From Mycobacterium sp. IS-1590 (GTDB lineage Bacteria; Actinomycetota; Actinomycetes; Mycobacteriales; Mycobacteriaceae): 64,000 nt of DNA. Position numbers and translations under genes: made by a program. Location: contig NZ_LQIW01000009.1 of NCBI RefSeq assembly GCF_001500025.1, positions 1-64,000 on the forward strand, written 5' to 3'. This document shows positions 8,681-16,840 of the stretch, piece by piece (the stretch's first letter is position 1; every line of letters starts with the position of its first letter). Under the pieces are notes generated by a model that worked only from the letters and a program-made list of their open reading frames with translations, was not told where the DNA came from and did not search any database.

Positions 8681-9291
8681 CAGGAAACGATCCGCACGAG
8701 CCGGTGACCGTCACCGACAAACGGCGCATCGATCCGGTCACCGGTGAAGTGAGAGAAGCAGGTTCGGATCCGGCGCCGGATTCGGCGCCGGACGAGCCCA
8801 CTGCGACGGCGGCAGGGGAGGAGGCCGACAAGGCCTCCGAACTGCTCGCCGATCTGCAGCGGGTGCAGGCCGATTTCACGAACTACCGCAAGCGGGCGTT
8901 GCGCGATCAGCAGGTGGCGGCGGACCGGGCGAAGGCTTCGGTCATCTCGCAGCTGCTGCCGATCCTCGATGACCTCGACCGCGCGCGAAGTCACGGTGAC
9001 CTGGAGAGCGGTCCGTTCAAGGCGATGGCCGACAAGTTGGTCAACACCCTTGAGGGGCTGGGTCTTTCGGGCTTCGGCTCCGAAGGCGACGACTTCGACC
9101 CCGAACTTCACGAGGCCGTACAGCACGAGGGTGAGGGCACTCACCCCGTCATCGGCACCGTCATGCGACGCGGGTACAAGGTCGGCGACCAGGTCGTGCG
9201 CCATGCCCTGGTCGGGGTGGTCGACACGGTTCCCGGTGACGCCGGCGACACCGCCGCGGGCGACCGAGCGCCGGAGGCCGAAGCCGAGTGA
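8677..9291 (+). CDS. grpE: GrpE, DnaK nucleotide exchange factor
   Basis: Promotes ADP release from DnaK. 204 residues: a disordered acidic N-terminus (to about 45), a long dimerisation coiled coil ([20 protein letters not shown] and onward), then the compact beta wing ending near [24 protein letters not shown], a GrpE signature. The GTG start overlaps the dnaK stop in GTGA, implying translational coupling. A strong hairpin begins 4 bases after its stop. Confidence 0.97.
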   Translation: MTGNDPHEPVTVTDKRRIDPVTGEVREAGSDPAPDSAPDEPTATAAGEEADKASELLADLQRVQADFTNYRKRALRDQQVAADRAKASVISQLLPILDDLDRARSHGDLESGPFKAMADKLVNTLEGLGLSGFGSEGDDFDPELHEAVQHEGEGTHPVIGTVMRRGYKVGDQVVRHALVGVVDTVPGDAGDTAAGDRAPEAEAE

Positions 9292-9294
9292 TCA

Positions 9295-9342
9295 GAAGGT
9301 GGCGCGGAATCGCCCGAAAGGGGCGAATCCTGCGCCACCTTC
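9295..9342 (+). other. Long imperfect hairpin between grpE and dnaJ1
   Basis: GAAGGTGGCGC (9295-9305) pairs perfectly with GCGCCACCTTC (9332-9342). The stem continues inward through GGAATCGCCC and GGGCGAATCC with a small bulge, closing on a GAAAG loop. No T-run follows. A second, weaker stem (CGACGAT with ATCGTCG) lies within 9353-9380. It may attenuate or process the operon mRNA, lowering dnaJ1 and hspR relative to dnaK and grpE. The structure is seen; the role is inferred. Confidence 0.7.
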
Positions 9343-9443
9343 GACTCGTCGGCGACGATGTATCCGACGCGAATCGTCGGCAACCAGCAAAATCTAAAGT
9401 GAGACTGCGATAAACCTACAGAAGCGGAAGGAGGTGACGCGGT

Positions 9444-10619
9444 ATGGCCCAGCGTGAATGGGTCGAGAAGGACTTCTACAAGGAGCTCGGCGTCTCCTCT
9501 GACGCCAGCGATCAGGAAATCAAACGGGCGGCCCGAAAGCTGCTCGCGGAGAACCATCCCGACCGCAATCCCGGCAACTCGGCCGCCGAGGACCGGTACA
9601 AGGCCGTCTCCGAGGCCAAGGAGGTGCTCACCGATCCGGCCAAGCGCAAGGAGTACGACGAGACCCGGCGGCTGTTCGCCAACGGCGGGTTCGGTCGCGG
9701 CCGGTTCGGCGGCGGGGGCTACGGCGGATTCGGTGGCGGCGACGGCGTCGAATTCAACCTGAACGACCTGTTCGACGCGGCGGGGCAGACCGGCGGCGCG
9801 AACATCGGCGACCTGTTCGGTGGGCTGTTCGGGCGCGGTGCACAGCAGCCCCGACCCAGCAGGCCGCGTCGCGGCAACGACCTCGAGACCGAGGCGGAGC
9901 TGTCGTTTTTGGAAGCCACCAAGGGTGTGGCTATGCCGTTACGGCTCACCAGTCCCGCGCCGTGTACGAACTGTCATGGCAGCGGTGCCCGCCCCGGTAC
10001 GAGCCCGAAAGTCTGCCCGAGCTGCAATGGGTCCGGGGTGATCAACCGCAACCAGGGCGCGTTCGGATTCTCCGAGCCGTGCACCGAATGTCGCGGCAGC
10101 GGGTCGATCATCGAGCACCCCTGTCAGGAGTGCAAGGGCACCGGCGTGACCACCCGCACCCGCACGATCAACGTGCGCATCCCGCCGGGCGTGGAGGACG
10201 GTCAACGGATTCGGCTGGCCGGCCAGGGCGAAGCGGGTCTGCGGGGCGCTCCGTCGGGCGACCTGTATGTCACCGTCCACGTGCGGCCCGACAAGGTGTT
10301 CGGCCGTGACGGCGACGACCTGACCGTCACCGTGCCCGTCAGCTTCCACGAATTGGCGCTGGGCACAACGCTTTCGGTGCCGACACTGGAAGGCAAGGTC
10401 GGCGTGCGGGTGCCCAAGGGCACCTCGGACGGACGCATCCTGCGTGTGCGCGGCCGCGGTGTGCCCAAACGTTCCGGCGGACACGGTGATCTGCTGGTGA
10501 CAGTGAAGGTGGCGGTGCCACCCAACCTGGAGGGCGAGGCGGCCGAGGCGTTGGAGGCCTATGCGAAGGCGGAGCGAGCCAGCGGCTTCGATCCGCGGGC
10601 CGGATGGGCAGGTGCCTGA
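9444..10619 (+). CDS. dnaJ1: DnaJ1, Hsp40 co-chaperone
   Basis: Stimulates DnaK ATP hydrolysis and delivers substrates. 391 residues, type I architecture: J domain 1-75 with HPD at 38-40; a Gly/Phe-rich linker around 76-105; four zinc-finger repeats CTNCHGSG, CPSCNGSG, CTECRGSG and CQECKGTG; then the substrate-binding beta domains. The ATG at 9444 has an AAGGAGGTGA ribosome site ending 8 bases before it. The TGA stop shares a base with the hspR ATG, so HspR translation is coupled to DnaJ1. Confidence 0.98.
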   Translation: MAQREWVEKDFYKELGVSSDASDQEIKRAARKLLAENHPDRNPGNSAAEDRYKAVSEAKEVLTDPAKRKEYDETRRLFANGGFGRGRFGGGGYGGFGGGDGVEFNLNDLFDAAGQTGGANIGDLFGGLFGRGAQQPRPSRPRRGNDLETEAELSFLEATKGVAMPLRLTSPAPCTNCHGSGARPGTSPKVCPSCNGSGVINRNQGAFGFSEPCTECRGSGSIIEHPCQECKGTGVTTRTRTINVRIPPGVEDGQRIRLAGQGEAGLRGAPSGDLYVTVHVRPDKVFGRDGDDLTVTVPVSFHELALGTTLSVPTLEGKVGVRVPKGTSDGRILRVRGRGVPKRSGGHGDLLVTVKVAVPPNLEGEAAEALEAYAKAERASGFDPRAGWAGA

Positions 10620-11023
10620 TGACTGCGAAGCGGTCCAATGACGAGGCCCGCACCTTCCTGATCTCCGTCGCCGCGGAGCTGGCCGGCATGCACGCGCAGA
10701 CGCTGCGCACCTATGACCGGCTGGGGCTGGTGCGTCCGCAGCGCACCTCCGGCGGCGGCAGGCGTTACTCGCAGCACGACGTCGAGTTGCTCCGTGAGGT
10801 GCAGCGGCTGAGCCAGGACGAGGGTGTCAACCTCGCGGGCATCAAGCGCATCATCGAACTGACCAACCAGGTCGAGGCGCTTCAGGCGCGGATCCGGGAG
10901 CTGACCGAGGAAGTGGAGTCGCTGCGCGGGTCTCCGCGCCGCGACCTCGCCGTCATGCCCAAGAGCACCGCGGTCGTGGTCTGGCAGCCCAAAGCCGGTC
11001 GGCGGCGACATCAGGCGGAGTAG
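10619..11023 (+). CDS. hspR: HspR, MerR-family heat-shock repressor
   Basis: Represses the dnaK operon and clpB by binding HAIR sites, with DnaK as co-repressor in actinobacteria. 134 residues: a MerR-type winged helix-turn-helix (ISVAAELAGMHAQTLRTYDRL, then GGGRRYSQHDVELLREVQRL), then a coiled coil near 75-105 and a short basic tail. I used the ATG at 10619, which overlaps the dnaJ1 stop by one base; an upstream in-frame start at 10604 lies inside dnaJ1. All three HAIRs in this window (6711, 6766, 18393) are its likely targets. Confidence 0.96.
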   Translation: MTAKRSNDEARTFLISVAAELAGMHAQTLRTYDRLGLVRPQRTSGGGRRYSQHDVELLREVQRLSQDEGVNLAGIKRIIELTNQVEALQARIRELTEEVESLRGSPRRDLAVMPKSTAVVVWQPKAGRRRHQAE

Positions 11024-11031
11024 AACTTCCC

Positions 11032-11934
11032 TCAGCGAATCGTGATCGAGAACCGAACGGTCTCCGGCGTGCCGGGGACCGCTTTTCGGTATCCGCCTCT
11101 GCGTAGCGCGTCCGTCGGGGCCGCCATCGGTTCGATGCCGATCAGGTCGTCATTGGGGGGTGCGAAGAGTTGCGCTGCGGGATAACCGGTTTCGAATGTC
11201 ACATCGATGCGGCGCCCACCGCCGGTGAGGGTGAACACCGCGCCTTCGGGCACCTCGTCGAAACCGTCGTCGTAGGCGGTGACCATCAGGGTCTGCTCAC
11301 CGCCCGGCCAGGGGTCGTGCGCACCGGTGGGTATGCCTATGTCGTCCACCGGCAGATGCCGCATCGGCGGGGTGCTCAGCGTCCAGTCCTCCCGCGGCAC
11401 ACCGGGGATCTTCACGTACGGGTGATAGCCGAAGCACAGCGGAACGGACACCGATGAAGTGGGCGTCACCGTGGTCTCGATGGTGAGCCTGCGGCCGTCG
11501 AGCACGACGTGCTGGGTGAGCACATGCGGAAAGGGAAACGCCGCGAGCAGTTGCGCATCGGCGCCGTAGTCGAGCACGGCGGTCAGGCTGTTGTCGGTGC
11601 GGTCGCGGACCTCCCAGCCGGGGTAGGCGGCCAGCACACCGTGGATCGGTGCTCCATGCTCATCGGTCCGGACTCCGCCCGTGCCCGGAGTCAAGGTCAC
11701 CACGGACCCGTCGACTTCATAAGTGTTGGCGCTCAACCGGTTCGCCCACGGATACAGGATCGGGATACCCATCGTCTTGCCGTTGTGCACATAAGCGGCC
11801 AGACCGCGGCGCTGACCGAGGAACTCGTCACCCGACTCCGTCAACGACGTTCCCACCATGCCCGCGGCAGGCACGAACGTCGCGGTCAGGTCCGACGACG
11901 GATCGCTCAGCGTGACGGCATCGAAGTCAACCAC
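11032..11934 (-). CDS. Aldose 1-epimerase family protein
   Basis: Galactose mutarotase-fold protein of 300 residues. Family landmarks are GIPILYPWANRLSANTYEV, the HGxL motif (HGVLAAYPGWEV) and FGYHPYVKIPG, whose His is normally catalytic, with a C-terminal IEPMAAPTDAL carrying the expected Glu. It may interconvert aldose anomers; the sugar is unknown. The open frame reaches 12030, but its first part lies in the 11984-12031 inverted repeat, so I prefer the GTG at 11934. The convergent hspR ends 8 bases away. Confidence 0.82.
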   Translation of the reverse strand: MVDFDAVTLSDPSSDLTATFVPAAGMVGTSLTESGDEFLGQRRGLAAYVHNGKTMGIPILYPWANRLSANTYEVDGSVVTLTPGTGGVRTDEHGAPIHGVLAAYPGWEVRDRTDNSLTAVLDYGADAQLLAAFPFPHVLTQHVVLDGRRLTIETTVTPTSSVSVPLCFGYHPYVKIPGVPREDWTLSTPPMRHLPVDDIGIPTGAHDPWPGGEQTLMVTAYDDGFDEVPEGAVFTLTGGGRRIDVTFETGYPAAQLFAPPNDDLIGIEPMAAPTDALRRGGYRKAVPGTPETVRFSITIR

Positions 11935-11983
11935 GAGACGATCGTCGCACGCTGCGCACGTGGAGTCGGGCCCCTTACCGGTT

Positions 11984-12031
11984 TGTGAATCTGGCGACGC
12001 TCGGAACGTCGAAACCGTCGTCAGATTCACA
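11984..12031 (-). terminator. 16-bp-arm inverted repeat after the alcohol dehydrogenase gene
   Basis: TGTGAATCTGGCGACG (11984-11999) and CGTCGTCAGATTCACA (12016-12031) are complementary at 15 of 16 positions. The repeat starts 2 bases beyond the dehydrogenase stop on the minus strand, as expected of a transcription terminator, though without a clear T-run. It also argues against starting the epimerase upstream of it. Confidence 0.7.
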
Positions 12032-12033
12032 AG

Positions 12034-13104
12034 TCAGCGGACTCGGTCGTAGACGATCACCGCGCGGCCGACGAAATCTCCGCGGCCGAGCGCGTCGATG
12101 TGGTCGTTGACGTCTTCGAAGCGGACCTGGGTGACGCTGTCCTTGATCTTTCCGGCCTCGGCGAGCGCGACGACCTCGGTGAGGTCGGTGTAGTTGCCCC
12201 AGAACGACCCGAAAAACGTGTACTCCCTGCCGACCAACGGAAACAGCGGGATGTCGACCCGGTTGCCCACCAGTCCCACCGAAGCGACCGCACCTTCGGT
12301 GGCCAGCAGCGCGAAGGCCAGCCGGATGCTCTCCTCGGCACCCACACACTCGATCACCGCGTCGACCTCGCGTCGACCGGTGGCCTGCTCGAGCGCGTCA
12401 CGCACCTGGTCGTCGCTCCTACCCCTGGTGTTGACGGTGTGATCGGCACCGTTTTCGGTTGCCAGCGCCAGCTTTTCGTCGCTGCGCGCGAAGGCGACCA
12501 CCGTCGCGCCGGACCCGAGCAGCTTGGCGTACTGGACGGCGTAGGCTCCGAGACCGCCGACACCCATCACCGCCAACGTCGTTCCCGGTCCGAGCACACC
12601 CGCCGCGCGCAGCTTCTTCAGCCCCCGGTACGGCGTCAGGCCCGCATCGGTCAGCGGCGCCAGCGACACCGGCGACAGGTCGGCACCGACGGGTATCACC
12701 TGTTGGTGTGCCACCGGCACGTATTCGGCGTAGCCCCCGTGCGGACCGAAGCCGACCCAGTGGCCCTGGTTGCAGATCTGTTCGTTGCCGCGGTGGCATT
12801 GGCGGCATGACCCGTCGCCGAGCGGGCCGAACACCACTGCGCGAGCCCCCTCCGACAGGCCCGCGGAGGCCGGCACGTCGGCACCGATCCGATCGATGGT
12901 GCCCGCGACCTCGTGACCGGGAGTCACCGGCAGCGGCATCGGCAGGCTGAAGTAGCCGTCGATGAGTTGAAAGTCGGTGCGGCACATGCCTGCTCCGCCG
13001 ACTTTGATCAGCACCTGGTTAGGCTCGATGTCGGGTATGGGGATCTCCTCCAGCCGCAGCGGCTGCTTGTACCCGTGCATGCGTGCGGCTCGCATCGTCG
13101 CCAT
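12034..13104 (-). CDS. Zn-dependent medium-chain alcohol dehydrogenase
   Basis: NAD(P)-dependent alcohol dehydrogenase, 356 residues. The catalytic zinc site is MCRTD (Cys near 41) plus GHEVAG. A structural-zinc-like Cys cluster is present (CRQCHRGNEQIC), followed by a Rossmann motif VMGVGGLGAYAVQ. The ATG at 13104 has a GGGAG ribosome site; longer in-frame extensions overlap the flavohaemoglobin gene and are rejected. The flavohaemoglobin gene (13167-14330) is upstream in the same direction, 62 bases away. The substrate cannot be assigned. Confidence 0.9.
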   Translation of the reverse strand: MATMRAARMHGYKQPLRLEEIPIPDIEPNQVLIKVGGAGMCRTDFQLIDGYFSLPMPLPVTPGHEVAGTIDRIGADVPASAGLSEGARAVVFGPLGDGSCRQCHRGNEQICNQGHWVGFGPHGGYAEYVPVAHQQVIPVGADLSPVSLAPLTDAGLTPYRGLKKLRAAGVLGPGTTLAVMGVGGLGAYAVQYAKLLGSGATVVAFARSDEKLALATENGADHTVNTRGRSDDQVRDALEQATGRREVDAVIECVGAEESIRLAFALLATEGAVASVGLVGNRVDIPLFPLVGREYTFFGSFWGNYTDLTEVVALAEAGKIKDSVTQVRFEDVNDHIDALGRGDFVGRAVIVYDRVR

Positions 13105-13112
13105 CTGAGCTC

Positions 13113-13133
13113 CCGATCGTTGATCTTGATCGG
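13113..13133 (-). promoter_or_regulatory. Small inverted repeat just upstream of the alcohol dehydrogenase
   Basis: CCGATC (13113-13118) and GATCGG (13128-13133) are perfect 6-base arms around 9 bases, ending 8 bases before the ATG and abutting the GGGAG ribosome site. It could be an operator or a translation-controlling hairpin. Short arms and the commonness of GATC in this genome keep confidence low. Confidence 0.35.
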
Positions 13134-13166
13134 AGTGTACGGGCGCCGCGGCCGCCGCGCGACGTT

Positions 13167-14330
13167 TCAGGAAGCCAGAGGATCGTGCTGAATGCGTTCG
13201 GCGGGTGCCCCTTTGGCGATCAGCGCGGCCTTGGTCGCCGTCACCATGGCCGGGCTGCCACAGATCAGGATCTGCCGGTCGCCCCAGTTGCCGTAGCGGG
13301 TCACCACATCGGCCAGCATGCCGGTCTGTCGCACGTGCAGGCCGCGGGGCGGCTGCACGTCCGGGTAGTCGGCGGCCCACGGCGGGTCGACGTTGAACTC
13401 CGAGACCGGTGTGACCGACAGCCATGGGTTCTGTGAGGCGATCTGCCACAACGTGCGCAGGTCGTAGAGATCGCACGGATACCGTCCGCCGAAGAACAGG
13501 TGCACCCGCGGATTGACCCCCCAGCGGGTGAGGTCCATGATCAGCGCCCGCAGCGGCGCCAGCCCGGTGCTGCCCGCCACCATCAGCACATCGCCGCCGT
13601 CGCGGTCCACGTGCAGCGCGCCGTGGGGGTTGGACAGCCGCCACCGGTCACCGGGTGTCGTCTCGGCGACGATCGCGGTGCTCACCATCCCGCCGGGCAC
13701 CGAGCGGATGTGGAACTCGATGCCGCCATGGGGTTCGGTCGGGATCGACGGACTCAAGTACCGCCACCGGCGCGGCCACTGCGGAACCTGAACGGTCACG
13801 TACTGGCCAGCGTGGTAGAACAGCGGCTGGTCCAGTTGCAGACGCACGACGGAGACGTCACGGGTGACGCGCATGTGCTCGATGACCGTGCCGTCGCAGA
13901 ATGGCGGACCCTCTTCGGCGTCGGCGGCTCCGCGCATCACGCCGGTCATCAACGCGACCGCGTCGCGGGTGGTCTCGGCCAGCCGGTCGTCCCAGCTCGC
14001 CGCCAGGTGACTGCGGAAGCTGGCATACAGCGCGGTCTGCATGCTGTCGTAATGCCGTTGTGTGACACCGTATTTGCGGTGGTCGCGACCCAGCTGGGCG
14101 AGGAAGGCCACCGGCTCTTGGGCACGTTGGGCGACGAGCTCGCCAAGGACCCATGTGACGGCGTGCCCGAACCGTCGCCGTTGCTCGTCCATGTCCGGCG
14201 GGAACAGGTCGCGAACCGAGATGTCGATCGCGAACCAGTGGGTGTAGAAGCGGTGGATCAGGTCGGAGCCGAGCGCGGGATCGACCGCGTCGCGCAGCAT
14301 GCGCAGCGCGTCACGGTCGTCGAGTCCCAC
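13167..14330 (-). CDS. Type II flavohaemoglobin (Rv0385-like)
   Basis: Globin domain (about 1-140) fused to a ferredoxin-NADP reductase-like FAD/NAD module (about 145-387). 387 residues; Rv0385, beside clpB in M. tuberculosis, is about 390. The proximal haem His is probably in LGRDHRKYGV near 103. The FAD motif reads RYLSPS instead of the RxYS of classical NO-dioxygenase flavohaemoglobins. NAD motifs VAGSTGLAPL and ILICGSPAMV are present. Mycobacterial type II enzymes have been linked to D-lactate oxidation and membrane protection rather than strong NO dioxygenation. Domain calls are firm; the subtype rests on resemblance. Confidence 0.85.
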   Translation of the reverse strand: MGLDDRDALRMLRDAVDPALGSDLIHRFYTHWFAIDISVRDLFPPDMDEQRRRFGHAVTWVLGELVAQRAQEPVAFLAQLGRDHRKYGVTQRHYDSMQTALYASFRSHLAASWDDRLAETTRDAVALMTGVMRGAADAEEGPPFCDGTVIEHMRVTRDVSVVRLQLDQPLFYHAGQYVTVQVPQWPRRWRYLSPSIPTEPHGGIEFHIRSVPGGMVSTAIVAETTPGDRWRLSNPHGALHVDRDGGDVLMVAGSTGLAPLRALIMDLTRWGVNPRVHLFFGGRYPCDLYDLRTLWQIASQNPWLSVTPVSEFNVDPPWAADYPDVQPPRGLHVRQTGMLADVVTRYGNWGDRQILICGSPAMVTATKAALIAKGAPAERIQHDPLAS

Positions 14331-14346
14331 GCGGCCCGAGTGTATG

Positions 14347-15396
14347 TCAGCCGGGTGTCACCCTCCGCTGGCGAAGGGCCGCCAGGACGATCAGCGCCAC
14401 GCCGACGACGGTCCAACAGGCCAGGACGATGACCGGTACGGCGCCGCCGGCCCCGTCGAAGAACGCCGCCGATCGCAGCAGGGTGGCGTTGGCGCCCTGC
14501 GGCAGGAACTGCCCCAGCTGCCCCCACCCGCTCGGCAGCAGTTCCGGGGCGCTGTTCAGGCCGGACAACGGATTGCCGACGAGCAGCGCGAGCACCGCGC
14601 CCAACGCAAGGCCGACGCGCCCGAACAGCGATCCCAAGCCCAGCATCGTCAACCCCATGGCCAGCATGCCCAGCGTCAGCGCACCGGTGACTCCCCAGAA
14701 GTTCGTCTCGATCGACCCCAGCACCCAACGCAACAGCGCGGCGATGGTCAGGCCGGCGACGCCGGCGAAGACCGCGGCGGCGGTGAACCGGGTCCATACC
14801 TCGCGCTTGAGCGCGAAGATCAGCGCGATCGCGGGCAGCAGCCCGGCGAGGGTGATGGGCAGGGCCGAGGCGGCCAGCCCGACACCGCGGGGATCGTCGG
14901 CGGTCGGCGGCGCCAGATCCTCGATGCGCAACTGGGCGCCGGTCTTCTCGGCGATGCCGTTGCCGATCTGGGTCAACATCTGGGCGATCATCGGGCTGCC
15001 GCCGGTCGCGATCATCAGCGTCGGCCCGTCGGGCCCGAGTGCGATGCCGCCGTAGACGTCGCGGGCGCGGATCGCCTCGCGCAGCGCGTTCGCGCTCGGG
15101 TAATACGTGAACGCAAACGCGCCCGGCGCCTGCTGCTCCATCGTGGCCGCGACTTGGCCGCTCGCCGCCTGCGGGCCCGCGGCACCGATCGGCACATCGT
15201 GCGGAGCGCTGCGGGCGGCGGGCAGCGCGAAGGCCAACGCCACGATGGCGATGACGACGGTGAGTACCACGATCACGCCCGTCGCTCGCACTGCGGCAGG
15301 CGGTTCGTGGACCGGCGATGCGTGGTGGGTGGACCGCGCGGGGGTTTCGATGGTCATGTCCGATGCCTTTTCATTCGTCGTTGAATTAGTGCGCAT
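14347..15396 (-). CDS. ABC-2/YhgE-type membrane transporter
   Basis: 349-residue integral membrane protein. One N-terminal helix follows a short cytoplasmic tail, then an extracytoplasmic domain of about 100 residues (AAGPQAASGQVAATMEQQ and onward), then five hydrophobic segments: the plan of YhgE/Pip and ABC-2-type exporter subunits. No ATPase gene adjoins, so its energy source is unclear. It is divergent from a TetR gene across a palindrome, the classic arrangement of a repressor-controlled efflux gene. The ATG at 15396 fits a leaderless transcript; ATG 15357 is the alternative. Confidence 0.78.
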   Translation of the reverse strand: MRTNSTTNEKASDMTIETPARSTHHASPVHEPPAAVRATGVIVVLTVVIAIVALAFALPAARSAPHDVPIGAAGPQAASGQVAATMEQQAPGAFAFTYYPSANALREAIRARDVYGGIALGPDGPTLMIATGGSPMIAQMLTQIGNGIAEKTGAQLRIEDLAPPTADDPRGVGLAASALPITLAGLLPAIALIFALKREVWTRFTAAAVFAGVAGLTIAALLRWVLGSIETNFWGVTGALTLGMLAMGLTMLGLGSLFGRVGLALGAVLALLVGNPLSGLNSAPELLPSGWGQLGQFLPQGANATLLRSAAFFDGAGGAVPVIVLACWTVVGVALIVLAALRQRRVTPG

Positions 15397-15423
15397 CGGC
15401 AGCGTAACCCCGACGAGCATCAG

Positions 15424-15443
15424 ATTTCAACAGTTATTGAAAT
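15424..15443. promoter_or_regulatory. TetR operator and overlapping promoter for the exporter
   Basis: ATTTCAA (15424-15430) and TTGAAAT (15437-15443) form a perfect 7-base inverted repeat with a 6-base spacer, between divergent tetR and exporter genes. On the minus strand TTGAAA (15430-15425), a 17-base gap and TTACGC (15407-15402) make a plausible -35/-10 pair starting at or next to the ATG at 15396. A bound repressor would cover the -35. Confidence 0.75.
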
Positions 15444-15457
15444 GCTAGCCTCGAGGC

Positions 15458-16105
15458 GTGGTGCCACCAGTGAAAACGGCCCGTCGCCGGGGCCGCCGCC
15501 GAGGCGAACCGGTGTCGCGCGACGCCGTGCTCGCCGCGGCGCGCAAGCGATTCGGCGCCGAGGGGTACGAGAAGACGACGCTGCGCGCCATCGCCCGCGA
15601 CGCCCATGTCGACCCATCGATGGTGCTGTATCTGTTCGGGTCCAAAACCGAGCTTTTTCGGGCGTCGCTCAATGTGGTCGTCGACCCCGGGGCGCTGGTT
15701 TCCGCACTTGCCGGTGGCCCCGACGACGACCCCGACATCGGCACCCGCATGGTGCGGGCGTACCTGCGGATCTGGCAGTCACCCGAATCGGGTCCCACGA
15801 TGGTCGCGATGCTGCAGTCGGCCACCTCGAACTCCGACGCTCACGAGGCGTTCAGGGGGTTCATGCAGGACTACGTGCTGAGCGCGGTGTCCGACGAGCT
15901 CGGAGGTACAGAGCAGGCCAGGCTGCGCGCGCTGCTGGCCGCGAGCCAACTCGTGGGCACGGCGATACTGCGGTTCGTCATGAAGATCCCACCGTTGGCC
16001 ACGCTGCCCGACGACGATCTGGTGCGGCTGCTGGCGCCGACGGTGACGCGGTACCTGACCGCCGACGCCGACGAGCTCGGACTGCCGGCCTCCGACGAGT
16101 CATAA
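15458..16105 (+). CDS. TetR/AcrR-family repressor
   Basis: 215-residue regulator with an N-terminal TetR helix-turn-helix (SRDAVLAAARKRFGAEGYEK, TTLRAIARDAHVDPSMVLYL, FGSKTELF) near 23-70 and a larger C-terminal ligand/dimer domain. The GTG at 15458 lies 15 bases from the ATTTCAA palindrome, which is very likely its own operator shared with the divergent exporter. The inducer is unknown. Its stop overlaps that of the convergent GAP gene by 6 bases (TCATAA). Confidence 0.9.
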   Translation: MVPPVKTARRRGRRRGEPVSRDAVLAAARKRFGAEGYEKTTLRAIARDAHVDPSMVLYLFGSKTELFRASLNVVVDPGALVSALAGGPDDDPDIGTRMVRAYLRIWQSPESGPTMVAMLQSATSNSDAHEAFRGFMQDYVLSAVSDELGGTEQARLRALLAASQLVGTAILRFVMKIPPLATLPDDDLVRLLAPTVTRYLTADADELGLPASDES

Positions 16106-16777
16106 CCCGTGAACGCCCTTGTACAGCACCATGAGACCGATCACCACGAGAATGCCCGCCATGAGGACGGCGTGCTGGCGGTCCATCCAATCCTTGAGCC
16201 GGTTCAGCGATCGGTCGAGACGGTCGCCGGAGACCGCATAGGCCAGGATCGGCAGCGCCACGGTGGATCCGGCCACGATCACGAACCAGGCGACGGCCAG
16301 CCAATCGTCGCGTGAGCCCCCGCCGGCAGTGCCGATCGCCAAACCTGCTGCCGCACAGATGAACAGGACCTTCGGGTTGACGACGGTCAGCGCCATCGCC
16401 GCGCCGCCCGCCCGCAGGGGGGTCAGCGTGCTCAGGCTCTGCATCCACTTGGGTTTGTGGGCCGACTTCTTCCGGTTGAGCCACCGGTACAGGCCGAACG
16501 CGATGAGTGCCGCGCCGACCACGATCCGCAGCCAGGACGCCCATCCCGGCGGGTGACCTTCGCGCCCACCCATCAAGCTGGAGACCTGCAGGAAGACGCT
16601 CGTCAGCAGTGTCAACCCGATGATCCAACCCGCCAGGAACGCCAGGCCGGTCGGGCGCGGCCGCGGTGTGTGCAGCACGAGCACCGCGGGAATGATCGAC
16701 AGCGGCGAGAGCGCCACCACCAGTGCCAGGGGAATCAGTTCGGTCAGCAACGATCCCGTGTCCACGAGGCCGAACAT
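16100..16777 (-). CDS. GAP/Sap-family membrane protein
   Basis: 225-residue, about six-helix membrane protein of the mycobacterial GAP family (glycopeptidolipid- or sulfolipid-addressing proteins), members of which help move glycolipids to the cell surface. Typical features are the N-terminal ELIPLALVVALSPLSIIPAV and the cytoplasmic loop RWLNRKKSAHKPKWM. I chose ATG 16777, as the extension to 16816 adds only a Pro/Ala-rich stub. No GPL synthesis genes adjoin, so the cargo is unknown. Confidence 0.85.
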   Translation of the reverse strand: MFGLVDTGSLLTELIPLALVVALSPLSIIPAVLVLHTPRPRPTGLAFLAGWIIGLTLLTSVFLQVSSLMGGREGHPPGWASWLRIVVGAALIAFGLYRWLNRKKSAHKPKWMQSLSTLTPLRAGGAAMALTVVNPKVLFICAAAGLAIGTAGGGSRDDWLAVAWFVIVAGSTVALPILAYAVSGDRLDRSLNRLKDWMDRQHAVLMAGILVVIGLMVLYKGVHGL

Positions 16778-16840
16778 TATCGGAATGCCCGGTGCCGGTG
16801 CGGCTCTTGCGCGCACCCGCGGTGCGTGCCGGGTTCGGTG

